The position numbers and the translations under genes are program-made. The notes beneath the pieces were generated by a model, which saw only the letters and a list, made by a program, of their open reading frames with translations, had not been told where the DNA came from and made no database searches. A stretch of DNA of 64,000 bases from Podospora pseudoanserina (Eukaryota; Ascomycota; Sordariomycetes; Sordariales; Podosporaceae), in contig NC_085920.1 in assembly GCF_035222485.1 (NCBI RefSeq), positions 5,022,001 through 5,086,000 on the forward strand, written 5' to 3'. Positions within the stretch are counted from its first letter, which is position 1, and each line of letters opens with the position of its first letter. Positions 11,159-23,246 of the stretch are shown piece by piece.

Positions 11159-14100
11159 TCGCGCCGCCATTGAAGATGTAAGCCAGCTCCTGAACACCCA
11201 GTCTGCCCAGCTGCTTGCTCTTGTCTTCATCCAGGGCGCTCTCCACCAGCTCCCTCTTCTTCTCTTGCAAATCCATGATGCGGTCCTCGACCGTTTCCTT
11301 GACCAGGATTCGGTGGACCTGCACCTCCTTTTGCTGCCCAATACGGTGGGCGCGGTCGACAGCCTGCATCTCGATAAATGGATTCCAGAAGGGATCGCAA
11401 ATGATGACGCGCGAAGCGCACGTCAGGTTCAGTCCCGCGTTACCGGCCCGGAGGGACACCAGCATGACCTTGTTTTCGGGGTTCTCTACAAAGTCTTGAA
11501 CCGCTTCGTCGCGGTGGGTGCGCGACATGTCGCCAGTGTACCGGCAGTGACGCAGCTTGAGGCTGTACTTGATCTGGCATTCGATCAAGTCCAGCAGGGA
11601 GGTCCACTGAGAGAAAATGATGGTCTTCTCATTGGTTTCCTGGATCGTCTTCAGAAGCTCAATGACTTGGGTGACCTTCGCCGAGTCCTCCCAGTTATCG
11701 CGGAGGTAGTGCATATATCTCCGACGGGCCTCCTTGTTTCTGCCAGCCTCAAGGCGGAGTGTCCGCAACTGACTTGGGTTGACCGGCTCAACCTTGTTCT
11801 TCCCCTTGCTCAGTTTGCTCTTCTCCTTGCCTTTCTTGAACGCCTTTGTGGTCTTCTTTTCCGCCCGTCTCGCTTCCTTTCTCGCCTTCGCTTCCGCCTT
11901 GGCTTCCGCCATCTTCATCGCCTGGGCTGCAGCTTCACCCTCACTGAGTTCATCTGAATCATCGTCTTCCACGATGAAGTCATTTAAACTGCCGACAGAA
12001 TCATTGTCGGAATCCTCGTTTTCTGACGAGCCAGACCAGTCTGAAATCTCTGGCAGCTCCTCCTCCTTGACCTCTTCCTTAGGAAGAGTTTCCGGCATAT
12101 GAATCTTTCGGAAGGTCGTGTACTTGATCACCTTTGAAGCATCAACGGGGCCGCGGCATTGCGGACACTTAGCACCGGCGTTCTCGTTACCTGTAAGAAC
12201 ATTGTTCCTGGCCGCGTTGTCTGTCAGCGAAGTGAAGCACTCTGAGCAGGTGTCATGGCCGCAGGGTATAGCTAGGACTGGATCCTCGATGCCGTCATAA
12301 CAGATAGGACACTCAAAAGATTCGATGTCCTTGATACGCTGGATGACTGCAGCATCAAGCTTTCTCGCCAAATCATCCATGGTCTCGTCAGCGGTGGTTG
12401 CGCTGCCGACGCACTCGAAATCAATCAAGTGAGGGTGGCAGCAAGCTTGGCGAAGCCGCAGCAGAAGAACAAGAATATTGGAGTAGTTGCGACCAACAGT
12501 ACCGGCACGGAGGTATTTGTTGAAGACAACCTGCGACCTCTCCTCGAGGTCTTTGTAAAATTGTGTCTCATCCACTGAGAACTCTACAAACTCGGATCTC
12601 TCGGTCTTGAGGGGTAGAGTCAAGATGGGCTTGCCATCTATCTGCGAGGTTTTCATGCGCCTCAGCATGATGGCCTTGAGAACGGTCCGAAGCTTGTCCA
12701 TGGCCTGCTTGCGAGCATACTCGTTGTTACCATTATTCCGGGGGCCGAGGCATTTAAACGCCGTTTGGAAGTGCCTATGTTCCCAAAAGGGCTTAATCCT
12801 CAAAAAACGGATGAGTGGATAGAGCTCTGATACGTTGTTCATCATGGGCGTGCCAGTAAGGCACCAGCGGTAGGTGGCATTGATTTTGTGCACGCCCTTT
12901 GAGCCTTGGGTGTCCTTGTTTTTGATACACTGGGCTTCGTCGATGATGATGCGGTAAAAGGTGCTTTTGGGGTGAAGCAAGGGGCACTTTTTGGCAAGCT
13001 CGCCGTCGTCTCTCTCCGAATACAACGCAGCCGCGTTGCGTTGTTGCACGTGCTTCTCGTACTGGCGCCATTCCGAGGCGATTGAACCATACGTTGTGAG
13101 CACCACGTCGTAATTTATGAGCTCAGTGAATGGTATCTTCTTCTTCTGGTGGAGGAGGTAAACACTCATCTTATGAGTACCCCTCAGCTTGTTCTTGACC
13201 TCGTTTTCCCATTGTTTGATAAGGGCGACAGGTCCAATTATCAAATTAGTCTATTCAATATTATATTAGCATTCAAAGTGCTGAAAGGTAAGCAGAACGC
13301 CTATGAAACTAGTTCAAGGCGTCCATTGCACCATTTCACGGATGCAACATTCCACTCAACACCCACAGACGACCAACAAACACATGTCATTGTTCTTGGA
13401 AGGCGTTTAATAATACGGTCGATGCGTCGAATGATAGTGTTGATGGGTTAAATGATGGTGATGATGCGTTAAATGATAGTATCGATGCGTTAGATGATAG
13501 TGTCGACCTTTAGTAATAGTGTCGAGGCCTTTACTGATAGTGTCGATGCCTTTGGCGGCGGTACCGAGGGCTGTAAAGAACAATGACATGCGTCTGTTGG
13601 ACAAGTGCAGAAGGTGAAAGAGCTGCTGTATGTAAAGTAAATGCAACCAACACCTTGACAAGGCACGAACAAGCAAGCTATAAAAAAAGGAAGGGGTCTG
13701 AGAAGTTGCTTACCCTCACTGCCCGGTCCTCAGAGGGCCTGGAAATCATCAACGCCAGGGTCGAGACCGTTTTACCAAGACCCATATCATCGGCCAGGAT
13801 ACCGCCTTTGTTTGACCCTGTCTCCATCTCCGCCATCCACTTCAGGGCAAGCTGTTGGTGCGGATAGAGAGGATACTTCATGCCCGCCGGTGTTTCACCC
13901 CGCTCCTCCTCGGGAATTTCCATATCAGGTCGAATGTTCGAAAGAAGTTGTTGAATCTCCTCCTCTGTTTTGACAGGATTGTGCACAAAATCATCCAGAT
14001 AGTTCGCTAACCGCGGATTCAGGGGGTTCCCCTCCATATCGGTCATGTTCTGGAAGTCAATGTTGTTTACACGATGAATCGTTGAAGCAAGACTGGGTTG

Positions 14101-15644
14101 CCCTCCCAGGTAATCCACGTCGGAGAAGTAGCTGCCGTTGTTCAGTAGACCTGGTCGATCGAAGCTGGCCAGTTGGCTAACGCTTGCAAAGCCTGGTAAC
14201 GCGGATGGGTTCCAGGCTGGAATGGATCGGTTGTAGGATGGGTTCGGTGGGGGAAGAGTACGGCTAGAGGGATGGGTCGAGCGAGCCCCTTGTTGCCACA
14301 AAGCATAGCCGCCGGTAGCTACCTCGTCGCTGCCACTATCAGAATCTTCCCAGGCCCCCGGCATTTGAGGCATCCGATCGCTTTCCCCGCGGTTGATGCC
14401 ATTCACTTGACTTGGAGTGATGCTCCATCCCGGACTCCCACTGGCCCTCCCTGGTTCAGACTTGACATTGACTCCACAGCTGTGTTCAAAGCTGCTAGCT
14501 TGTCGTGACTGAATAGCTGGTGGTTGACCACTTGGAACGATGCTCCAACCCGGACCCCCTGTAACCTGACTGGGCCCCGGTTTAACAGGCGTTGTGTTAT
14601 GGGAGTAGCTGCTCGTGTGCGGTGTGTGAACGCCACCATACCCACGACTTGGCGTGGTGGTCCAGCCAGCGTCACCTGTAACATTTGACCCAGAGTTCGT
14701 TGGGTAGTTCCCATTTCCATATAGTCCATTACTCTGCGCTCCAAACGATTCCGAAGTAGTTCCCTGCAAAAGTCGTGGTCTGGTAGATAGAGACATTTGA
14801 TTGGACAACTGGCTGCTCGATGGTTGGCGGTGTAAAATTCGGTCGAATGCATTTGTTTGGCCAGTGGGTATCGATGAGCCGTACTCGGGTGCCGTCGAAG
14901 TGCCTTGCGATAACTGCCTGGCAAAGGCAGCATCTTGATCAAGCTGGGCCTTCGATTGTTCATGGCGCCTTTCCACATCAAGAGCTCTCTGTTTGATGCC
15001 CTGCCACGCATCGTCCCTACGTCAAAGGTTAGCACAGATCGACAGAGCGGGACACGAGACTGCTTGCCCAGTAAGGTCAATGGAAGATAATTCTTCATCT
15101 ACGTCGTTGCTCCCAGGGCCCCCAAAACTGTAATCCCATCCCGGGCTCGGCGACGCTCGGTTGGAGTTATTTGGACCCCATATGGATGAAGAAACATTCA
15201 AGTGAGAGCTTCCGAAAGAACGCTTTCGAGATCCAGAGGCTGGCTGGTGGGGTGGAGGCCCTCCTCCAGGGCTCGAGCTTGGCGGGTTCGACATTCTTGA
15301 GGATGAGTCGTTGGCGGGGTAGGAAGATGCTGGGGGCAATGATTAGCATGAGTTTGAATATGTGCATGTCCAAAACCTCTTTCGGGACAGGGTTTTGAAG
15401 GACTTGGTTGCGTACCTTTGCCTGTGGTAGGAGCTCTCGTCAGCACTGAACGCCATTCCGGCCATGGAGGAATGCAGGACTTGAACTAACCTTCTGACGA
15501 AGTCCCGCGGGCCCTCCTTTCCTTGAGTTTAATCAATTCAGCCTTGGCTTCCCGTATTTGCTTGTTGATTTCAGAAGTCCGCGGTTGCTCCAACAACGAC
15601 CTCAGTATCGTCCCTTGAATCGCAATATCCTCTTCGAGGTCCAT
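11145..15644 (-). CDS. SNF2-family ATPase with embedded RING finger (ULS1/RAD5-RAD16 class)
   Basis: Predicted 1274 aa from exons 15644-15491, 15329-15068, 15016-13714 and 13250-11145, phases consistent. The N-terminal ~450 residues are Ser/Pro/Gly-rich. Motif I (DDMGLGKT) lies near residue 550, motif II is DEAQ near 677 (typical of the Rad5/Rad16 subgroup), then LTGTPMMNN. A RING finger (CPICYDG, CGHDTC, CPQC) sits near 880-945 between the helicase halves, followed by a charged Lys/Glu insert. The helicase C lobe ends in AVDRAHRIGQ. Family members are DNA-dependent translocases coupled to ubiquitin ligase activity. The absence of a recognisable HIRAN domain and the disordered N-terminus favour ULS1-like over RAD5. 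Odd features: intron 15017-15067 appears to use a GC donor; the 463-nt intron 13251-13713 is long and carries an inserted element; and a 6-nt exon is possible in the first intron. Confidence 0.88.
13373..13600. mobile_element. 228-bp terminal-inverted-repeat insertion in an intron (MITE-like)
   Basis: Left end CCAACAAACACATGTCATTG (13373 onward) and right end 13576-13600 are 25-bp inverted repeats with two mismatches. They enclose the 21-bp minisatellite. The whole unit lies within the 463-nt intron that separates helicase motifs I and Ia of the SNF2-family gene. I see no clear target-site duplication, so a chance fold or rearranged minisatellite edge remains possible. Confidence 0.5.
13421..13565. 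repeat. 21-bp minisatellite, seven units
   Basis: Units start at 13421, 13442, 13463, 13484, 13505 (19 bp), 13524 and 13545, with consensus GATGCGTTAAATGATAGTGTC. A degenerate unit precedes at 13402. One unit starts GAGGCCTTT, resembling the 21-bp array at the 3' end of the same gene. It is intronic. Confidence 0.85.
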
Positions 15645-17257
15645 GGGGCTCGGGTCTGTGAAATTTAAGGGCACTGACAGTGCCTGATGAGGTGAAAGAA
15701 GAGAGCGGGAGCCGCAGTCGCAGAGCGGGTAGCCACATGCACAACCAGGCAGGCAGCCTTTGCCAAAAGCACCCAGAAATGCAGTTTGTGGGTGTGCGTC
15801 TCCTTGGGTTTAAGTTTTGTTGGGCAACCTAAGGTAGGGAGTTTTAGCGGATAGGGCGGGGAGCTCAGGCTGTAGTGGCACGGTAGCCTGTGACTGTTTT
15901 CGACGGTCGGTCAGTCCCCCAGGCGAAGCAAGTTGGGTGAAGGAGAAGGGACTAGATGGAAGACGAGGCTTTCGGGGCTTGCAGCTTCCAAAGCCAACTA
16001 AGTGCTGGCTGGCGCGCGGGCAAAAGCAGGCAAAGGCGGGCAGGCAAAAAAAAGGTAGCCCTGAATGGTCGGTCAAAGTGGGCTGGTACCTTTTTGCAGG
16101 AGAAGGGGCAGTGATCGTCTTTTTCTTACTGCAACTTCAACTTGGCGCGCCTTTGCTGGTTTCAGTCAGTTGGGCAGGCAGGCACTGGCGTTGATGCGGA
16201 AGACGGGATGCGGAAGGGAGGAAAAGATTGATTGACAGTCAATGGGATTTGGGATTGTGCGACAAAAGCTAGCTGGAGAATTGGCCGCCTTTTGGGGGGC
16301 TGTTGAGAGCTGGAAACTTGAAAGGTCAGGCTTACCTCTCTGAGCTCAGCAGCGCGCAGAGGATGGATAGGATAGGATACCTGGACCTCGCGATTATTAC
16401 TGCTCTTTCTGCAATGTTGCATGCATGCTTGGTGACGACTGAGAGGCTCGGCACTGGATTTGTCGGGCCCAGCGCTGAGTTTCTCGAATTCCCATGTTGC
16501 AACAACACCGGGGCGCGCTCTAATCAACCAGGCAGATAGTGGGGCAATCCTCGATCAGCCCCCACAACACCCCCGTCTTTCAGTGGGGTCCGCTCCACTG
16601 CCGCAAAACAAAAGTGGAGACACAGCAGGCACACCTGCAGGGATTCAGCTGAAGTCTTGTCGAAACAAAATCTCTTGACTTGGAGTTCGTGCGACTTTGA
16701 CGTCTTCAAACGTCCATCTGATATAGCAAAGAGATAGTTCCTTCCAAAGTTACCTGCCATTAATATCAGGAATAGAGATTCTCGAGAAAACATGGAGGGA
16801 GAAAACATGGAGGGAGAAAACATGGAGGGAGAAAACATGGAGGGAGAAAACATGGAGGGAGATAACATGGAGGGAGAAAACGCAACTACAAGTAAATGGG
16901 CCGTGTGTTGGCGTGTTACACAGCAAACACGCTACCGGCAACAAAAAGAAAGAAAAAACTGAACAACGCTTCACTCAGCCTCCCATGAGGCATTCGAGTT
17001 CAGACCGAATCGGATTACTGGTAGACGTCAACGTGTCAACTACTAGGTATTACTGAACGACACGAAATATACGGCCAAACCTAGCTGCTCTTCAGAGCAA
17101 CCTTAGTACAGCTATGAGGCCAAGGCAATTTAATTTTCAACTCCTGGTAACCCCTTCAAAAATACCCAAAACGACCGGCCTGATGCAATGAGCCTCTATG
17201 CAAGCACGTGTCAAAAGACACCATTATACAACCTTTCCCCCCAAGCCACACCTGCGA
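15645..17257. other. Intergenic region upstream of the SNF2 gene
   Basis: This holds the promoter side of the SNF2-family gene and the 3' flank of the phosphodiesterase gene. Apart from the 15-bp tandem array at 16784-16880 nothing specific is recognised. The open frames in it look like chance. Confidence 0.5.
16784..16880. repeat. 15-bp tandem repeat, six and a half units
   Basis: The unit GAGAAAACATGGAGG repeats at 16784, 16799, 16814, 16829 and 16844 without change, then once with one substitution (16859), and ends in a partial unit. Near-identity of the copies suggests recent expansion and probable length variation between strains. Each unit contains an ATG on the plus strand. Confidence 0.95.
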
Positions 17258-19619
17258 TTACTCGTTGGGGTTTTCGGGAGGCTCCTCACTCTCGCCATCA
17301 TCGCCGTTGGAGACTTTGTCCCACCAATGCGAGACCTTTCCAGAAAACCAATCCCAAAACCCTTTGACCGAGTCACCTACTTTGTCCAGAGGGGACTTGC
17401 CATCATCGCCCTCGTCATCGCCTGAGGGATCCGAAGAGGGCTGCGCTGTCGGCTTGTCGACCTCGATAGTCTTCTCAACCGTCTTTGTCACTGTTGCTGT
17501 TGGAGCAACCAAAGGAGCACTGGCTGTGACTGGGTTGACCATGACAGGCTTCGCCGATGTTGAGCTTGACAACACAGGCGTTTGGGTGCTCGACTCAGCA
17601 GGCGAATCAAATTCGTGATCGCTGTGCAGACCAATCGGCTTCAGAGGAAGCCTAAGGGTGCCGTTGTTTGGCGCAGGGGTGATCCCAACCGAATCACAGA
17701 GCATGTTATAGACATTGATGTTTTCTGCCAGGTGGTTAGTTCAAGATTCAAGAAAGCGAAAAAAAATCATGCTACTCACGAAAAACCTCAACCTCACTAT
17801 TTGGCTGGTGAGGGAAAGCAGGGCCCCGAGCGACAAACAACGCCCTCATAAGAGGGTGTTCGTTGTCGTACCCGTGTAGGCCGCGTGGCGCATAGACAGT
17901 ACCCTTCGCTTGTGCTTCTTTCAGATTCATCTCCTCCATCTTCACAAGCGCCCACCCAGTCTTGGGCACGATCCATAAAGGAGCAATGCGGTCATTCCGG
18001 GAGAAATGCCATCTCTCAGGCATGTCCATATCCCTGAGGTACACGTCGAGATTCGGGTTCGCCTTGGTCCTCTCAACCAACTGTGCGTGAATCTCCTGAA
18101 GATCATTGGGATTCTTCGGTCTCAAACCAACCAGCGGCCATCCATCTGTGTGTTCGATCTTGCTGACATCAACAAGATCCTCCAACTGCACAACGCGTGT
18201 TATATCGGTGGTTGCCATGCCATGGTCAGAAACGACAATAACATTGACAATACTTGTCAAGCGTCGTTCCTCCAGCCCCTTAAAGATGCGGTCTAGCATC
18301 TTGTCGACCTTGCCAATTGTAAGCTGAATTTCAGTACTGTTGGGACCAAATGTGTGCCCAACCGCATCAACATTAGGAATGTATGCCGCGATCACTTGTG
18401 GGCGCTCATCATCCGGCATATCCAGGAACTCAAGAACCCGGTCGACTTTCTTGGACAGCTTCTCCTTTCCGTTGTACTTGTCCATGTAGGTAGGGTTCGT
18501 GTTGAGAATGTGAGCTTCACTCCCAGGCCACATATGTATTGCAGTCTTGAGGCCTTGCTTCTGAGCTGTCACCCAGAACGGCTCGCCCTTCCACCATTTT
18601 GGATGTAGGCTTCTTTTAGGATCAGTGTAGTAGAATTCCTCTTTGAGCTCGGGATCCCAGAAGGAGTTGCCAACCACCCCATGAGCCTCGGGGTACAGCC
18701 CAGTGACCAAGGTGTAATGATTAGGAAAGGTGACGCTGGGAAAAGACGGCAGCATATAGCGTGGTGATACACCCTCTTTGACAAAGGCATTGAGCCTCGG
18801 TGTCAAGCCCCTGTCAACAAAATCGGCGCGAAATCCGTCTAAACTGATGATAATGGTCGTAGGAGCGAACAGAGCCGTGCCGTTGCTGACAAGTTTCGCT
18901 GCGGTTTGTGCCGTTGCCTTCTTCTCAATTGACAACTTCCAAGCCACCAAAACCAGAATCCCAAAGCCAACAATTATGAGTGCATAAAGTAGGCCCCAGC
19001 GACAACAGCTCCTCCTTCTCTTCGCTTTCACAGCACCCATGTGTAAGAGATTCTTCCTGTCCACCTCATCGCTGTCATCCCGATCACTGCTTTCCCCAGT
19101 ATCGCTCCCACTCTTCACCCCCCCCTCTTCCATTTCATACATCAACTCCCCATCCTCACCATGTTGCGCCACAGTCAGCAACCGGTCCTTCTTCGCCTTC
19201 CTCCTCGCTTTTCTCCTCGACCTCCTCTCCCCCCCATCATTCCCGTCAACCGACTCAGCCGAGTGAAATGACGGACTCGCCGACCTCGATCTCGAAGCAT
19301 CGCTCAGCCTCCTCGAAAACAACGTCAACGGATTCGGTATCGGCAACGGCAACCCAGAACCCCTCCTCTCCCTCTCCTTCTTCCTCCGTGTCTCAGTCAC
19401 CAACTGGCCAAGCTCCTCCTCCTCCATCAGCACCAGCCTGTCGTGCGCCCTCAACTCGCGACTGTTCCTCGCTCGCATCTGCCTCTCGTCATCCTCACTA
19501 TCCGTGTCCTGATCGCTGCGGATCGAAATCGCATCGGCGTCGTAATCGGACGGCGACAAAAACGTCTGTTGGTCTCGGGCGCCCGCATTCATTGTGTTCA
19601 GCGGCTGGAGGGGACGCAT
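17258..19619 (-). CDS. Membrane-anchored NPP-type phosphodiesterase/nucleotide pyrophosphatase
   Basis: Predicted 768 aa from two exons (19619-17780 and 17724-17258), intron 55 nt with donor GTGAGT. A long acidic/basic N-terminal tail rich in Ser, Arg and Glu precedes one membrane segment at about 208-229 (LLYALIIVGFGILVLVAW), giving a type II topology with the catalytic domain in the lumen or outside. The catalytic domain opens with the metal-binding IISLDGFRADF. It carries the nucleophile region FPSVTFPNHYTLVTGLYPE, with the threonine of SVTFPNH expected to be nucleophilic, and later SDHGM and HGYDNEHP metal ligands. The C-terminus is Pro/Thr/Asp-rich. The family hydrolyses nucleotide phosphodiester and pyrophosphate bonds; yeast NPP1 and NPP2 are relatives. 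Substrate here is not known. Confidence 0.9.
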
Positions 19620-20336
19620 CTTGGAAGTCGACGACGCTTAACAAAGAAATCCTGTCGTGTTCATCGGCTCAGGAAGATCGCGGTATTCGTCGCTCGGCAC
19701 ACAAAACTAAAGCTATCGTCGGTCAATCATTGCACACTTCCCCTGTTTCTAGGAGTTTGGTTAGGAGGAAATAGGTCAGTTTGTTGCCGCCGCTCGCAAA
19801 TGGGAGACTGCAACTCCCGAGCCTGGACCCCGTTCAAATTCGAGAGGACTCCTTACACCCCTGGGGTGTGTCTCTTGTTTTGACAGGCTTGGCCCGCCCC
19901 ACACTCTCGGCAAGCCCCCGCCCATTTGGGTCTCCTCTTCATCTGGTGGTGCAACATCAACGACTCTCGATCAGTCACAGCTCTGCAGATGGCATCGATC
20001 TACCTCAATCGAGGGAAATATATGTAGAATGACTGGACCATCAACGGATTCCTCGATCACGGACACGATACGAAACAACGCAGACCTGGATCACCCAGTC
20101 TTTTCACATGTCACCAGCCTTGACCCAACCCCCCACAACTCGCAAAGTTCCACAGCATCACAGCGGAGGAGACCATGTGGAATCAACGTTTCCAGCCTTA
20201 GTTTAATTGGTAAGCACCATGCTATCTCTCGTTTCTCACCTGTGTCACAGGAGTTCATTCTTAGGTATCTCATTATCCGCACAAGCCATCTCGACAACTG
20301 ATAGCAAACGCCAACCAACGCCATATCACGCAAACC
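19620..20336. other. Intergenic region, phosphodiesterase promoter side
   Basis: Between the start of the phosphodiesterase gene and the stop of the LYC1-like gene, both on the minus strand. No gene, RNA or repeat is recognised. Confidence 0.5.
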
Positions 20337-21512
20337 TCAAGGCAAGCAATATCCGTAATTGTCCTCCCACTCAATCACTCGTACTGGCACACCCGGCTCC
20401 GAGGGCTTCCACCGCAAGCTCGGTACACAACCACCCATTTGCTGATCAAAAACAACCTTTACGCTCGCCGTGTTCCTGTTCCCAACCGCTTTGCACCCCG
20501 TAATCACGTCCTCATCTGGGTTCCAAAGCACGACTCTGGGTAGCCCCCATTCTTTTGCCTCGGCCAGGGCTGCTTCAAGGAGAACCTGCGTATCGGCGAC
20601 TTTCTGAGCCTTAGTCTGGCACTCCACCCCATGCACAATTCTCAGAATCCGAAGTTTCTTGGCTGGGATATCATGCGCCCAGTATAACCAGCTCCTCGAG
20701 TTGCCCGTCTTGGCGCCCTTGTAAGTGATCGTCTTCCCCGTCATTTTCACCGCGTCAAATTCAGCGCGGGCAAGCTGCCATTCTAGACGGGCATAGGTTG
20801 GGGCAAAGGCTACATGCGTCTTCTTGCCAGACGGCATGTCTCTGAAGCGAGCGCTGAGCTGGTAGTTGTCATGCTTGCAAAGCAAAGGGAGATCCTCGAG
20901 CCGAAGAAGGTCTACCGTGACAGCATCAGCGCGCCCTGTAGGCCGATATGAGAACGATGGGGCTCGGGGCCGTGGTCCCTCTCCTGGGGTTTGTGGTGGT
21001 GAGTCGATAGGCGTGAGGGGGGGCGATTGCGGCAGGGAAAGCAGGATGAGGTTAGCTTGCTTTCCCTGGTATGCCAACCATCCAAGACCGGTATAGTATT
21101 CCCTTCCGCTGTCGCTGAAGAACACGCTGCATTCACTGTCTTCATCCATCCGCTCCTTCACATAGCGGAGCAGATACGCAGCCATGCCTAATCGACGCCA
21201 AACCGGTGTTGTGAAGACGTGTCGGATGGTGTAACCATATGACTCCCTAGCAGTTCCATCGGAGACGAGGATCTTTTGGCGTATAGCTTCACAGCTCGCG
21301 ATGATCTGTCTTGGGTATCCCTTGAGATAGAGGACCCACTGTCGACAGTCAGAGCGAGTAAGCTCATGTTGTGTGAGGTGACGCTCGCGCTCGATGAATT
21401 CGTGAGGATTAGGGCAGGCTTCAGCTCTTAGTTCAAGAGCAATGCGCTGCTGCTCCGGCGTGGCTTCGTCGAAGACAATATCATCGAGCGTCAAGCCCAT
21501 TGGTTGGGCCAT
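20337..21512 (-). CDS. LYC1: LYC1-like GNAT lysine N-acetyltransferase
   Basis: Single-exon, 391 aa. The N-terminal GNAT fold includes the acetyl-CoA loop in the segment WRRLGMAAYLL (R-x-x-G-x-A pattern) and the later SGREYYTGLGW. The C-terminal half (SWLYWAHD, VLWNPDED) matches fungal LYC1 proteins. Yarrowia LYC1 acetylates free lysine at N6 in the first step of lysine catabolism. The start at 21512 gives MAQPMGLTLDD; no earlier in-frame ATG is needed. The protein lacks a signal peptide or membrane segment, so cytosolic. Its neighbours suggest no pathway partner. Confidence 0.85.
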   Translation of the reverse strand: MAQPMGLTLDDIVFDEATPEQQRIALELRAEACPNPHEFIERERHLTQHELTRSDCRQWVLYLKGYPRQIIASCEAIRQKILVSDGTARESYGYTIRHVFTTPVWRRLGMAAYLLRYVKERMDEDSECSVFFSDSGREYYTGLGWLAYQGKQANLILLSLPQSPPLTPIDSPPQTPGEGPRPRAPSFSYRPTGRADAVTVDLLRLEDLPLLCKHDNYQLSARFRDMPSGKKTHVAFAPTYARLEWQLARAEFDAVKMTGKTITYKGAKTGNSRSWLYWAHDIPAKKLRILRIVHGVECQTKAQKVADTQVLLEAALAEAKEWGLPRVVLWNPDEDVITGCKAVGNRNTASVKVVFDQQMGGCVPSLRWKPSEPGVPVRVIEWEDNYGYCLP

Positions 21513-23246
21513 GCTGATTTAGGTAGTGTTGTAACTTATTGTAAGTCCGTAGCTCGGCAGGTGGAGATGGAATTTTCCTGATGACCAGGGTTCCAGGCTT
21601 TGATGCGAGTGGAGCTCAACGGCTGCAGGAAAGCTGTGGGTCCAGAAAGATGGTTGATGATTTCGTAGTTCGTCTGACGATAATCGGAATGTTAGAAGAG
21701 GTAAGGGACCCGGGACTTATATAGGCGGAAGAGGAATGTTACGCCAGGCAGATGGGCATGTTCAAAACTTAGTTGAAGAGGGTTGCTGCACGAGAGTCTG
21801 AGAGGCTTCACAAATGTGACAAGACACATTAAACAAGCCTTTTCACAGCCCTTCTCGTCAGCGGGAGAGAGAAATAAGCTTTCTTCTTCCGCCGTGGTGG
21901 GCTCCCCCCCAACCCCGTGATATGTGCCTCATGGGGATCTCCAGACCAGACTTGCCCAATTGCACAGGACTCAGCGTCGCACTTGCCCTCCCCGGGTCTT
22001 ATCATTTTGTCATCATCAGTGGCGTTTAAGAACAGGACACATGCTGAAAATCTCGCAAACAATCTGGAAACAGCGGTTAGGTGTAGGTCCAAAGTATGGA
22101 AACAAGCTCATGGGGATTGGGACTGAGATGCGGACAGGGATGACCCGATGCAGTGGTCAAGATAGCGAGTTATGACACTGCAGATCGCATGCATATGCCA
22201 TCTCTTTGGGACTGGAACTTTCAAGTCCATCCTACTCCTTCCAACTCCTAACTCCAAAGAGACTGGTAGCTTAACCACTACGACGGGTCAAGTGACTTGA
22301 CCAGATACCGGGAATAGGTCGGGGAGTGTTGACAATCACTGCGGCTTGCATGCCGCAGGACAGCCTTCGGTGGTTGTGAAATCGGACGCCGAAGAGGAGG
22401 ACAGCCCGGGATACGGACCTCCTCTCTCGGTCCATTACACCCGAAGCTGGGAATCTACCACACCTCTGGAGACAGGTGTAAGCGGGCTTGTTCCGCGGAA
22501 GACAACAGCACGCCAATGGCATGATGGGTGAGGTGATTGTCACTCGCTACAGACACGAGAATGAGCAAACCATGGTTTGCTCGTTGGAGATCGGAGAACT
22601 TGAGATGGGACAAGAAAAATGGATGGGTTGTATCACCGTCCACGTCTAAGACCGAATGGCTTGGCATCGCCAAGCTCATTCTTGCCAACTGGATGTTCGC
22701 CCCATGAGTCTTGCCTGCTCAAGCCTAGGCTGTTGAATCGCTCGTAATACCCATTCTCTGGGGGAAAACCGATTGGGTCGAGATTATAAGGCCGAAAGAT
22801 TGGAGAATTGAACTAAGTTGCCGTCCCGAGAATGAGTTGGTTGGCCCGGACTGGCAAGAGGTGTCGTCAAAAACGGAGTGGGGCCTAGTGCCGGCAAGCC
22901 ACAATTGCCACGGCCACCTAGCCCCAAATTGCCCCGCCCTGTGGCTCAAGCGCCAGCACATGAGTGGTCGGAACCGGCACCAACTCATTCCGCAAAATTT
23001 CCACGAGCCCTGCCAATTACCAACGCACACAAAATTTGGTCTCGATATCGGTGCATGGTAGCGACTTCGAATCTTTGACGGCCCCGGACACAGCATCAAA
23101 GGTACGCGCGACCCCATTTCCCTGCCGACTGTAATTGCCCACGACCCTCCTGCTTTTTCCTCTTCATTTTCGCTTTTCGCACTTCTCCAAGCACCCTGCT
23201 GGACCGACCTTACTAACACGACAGCATCACCAGACAGTCGACCAAA
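21513..23246. other. Divergent intergenic region LYC1 / eL14
   Basis: This 1.7-kb spacer carries both promoters. The long minus-strand open frame over its right part runs antisense through the eL14 first exon and is not considered a gene. No RNA gene is recognised. Confidence 0.5.
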
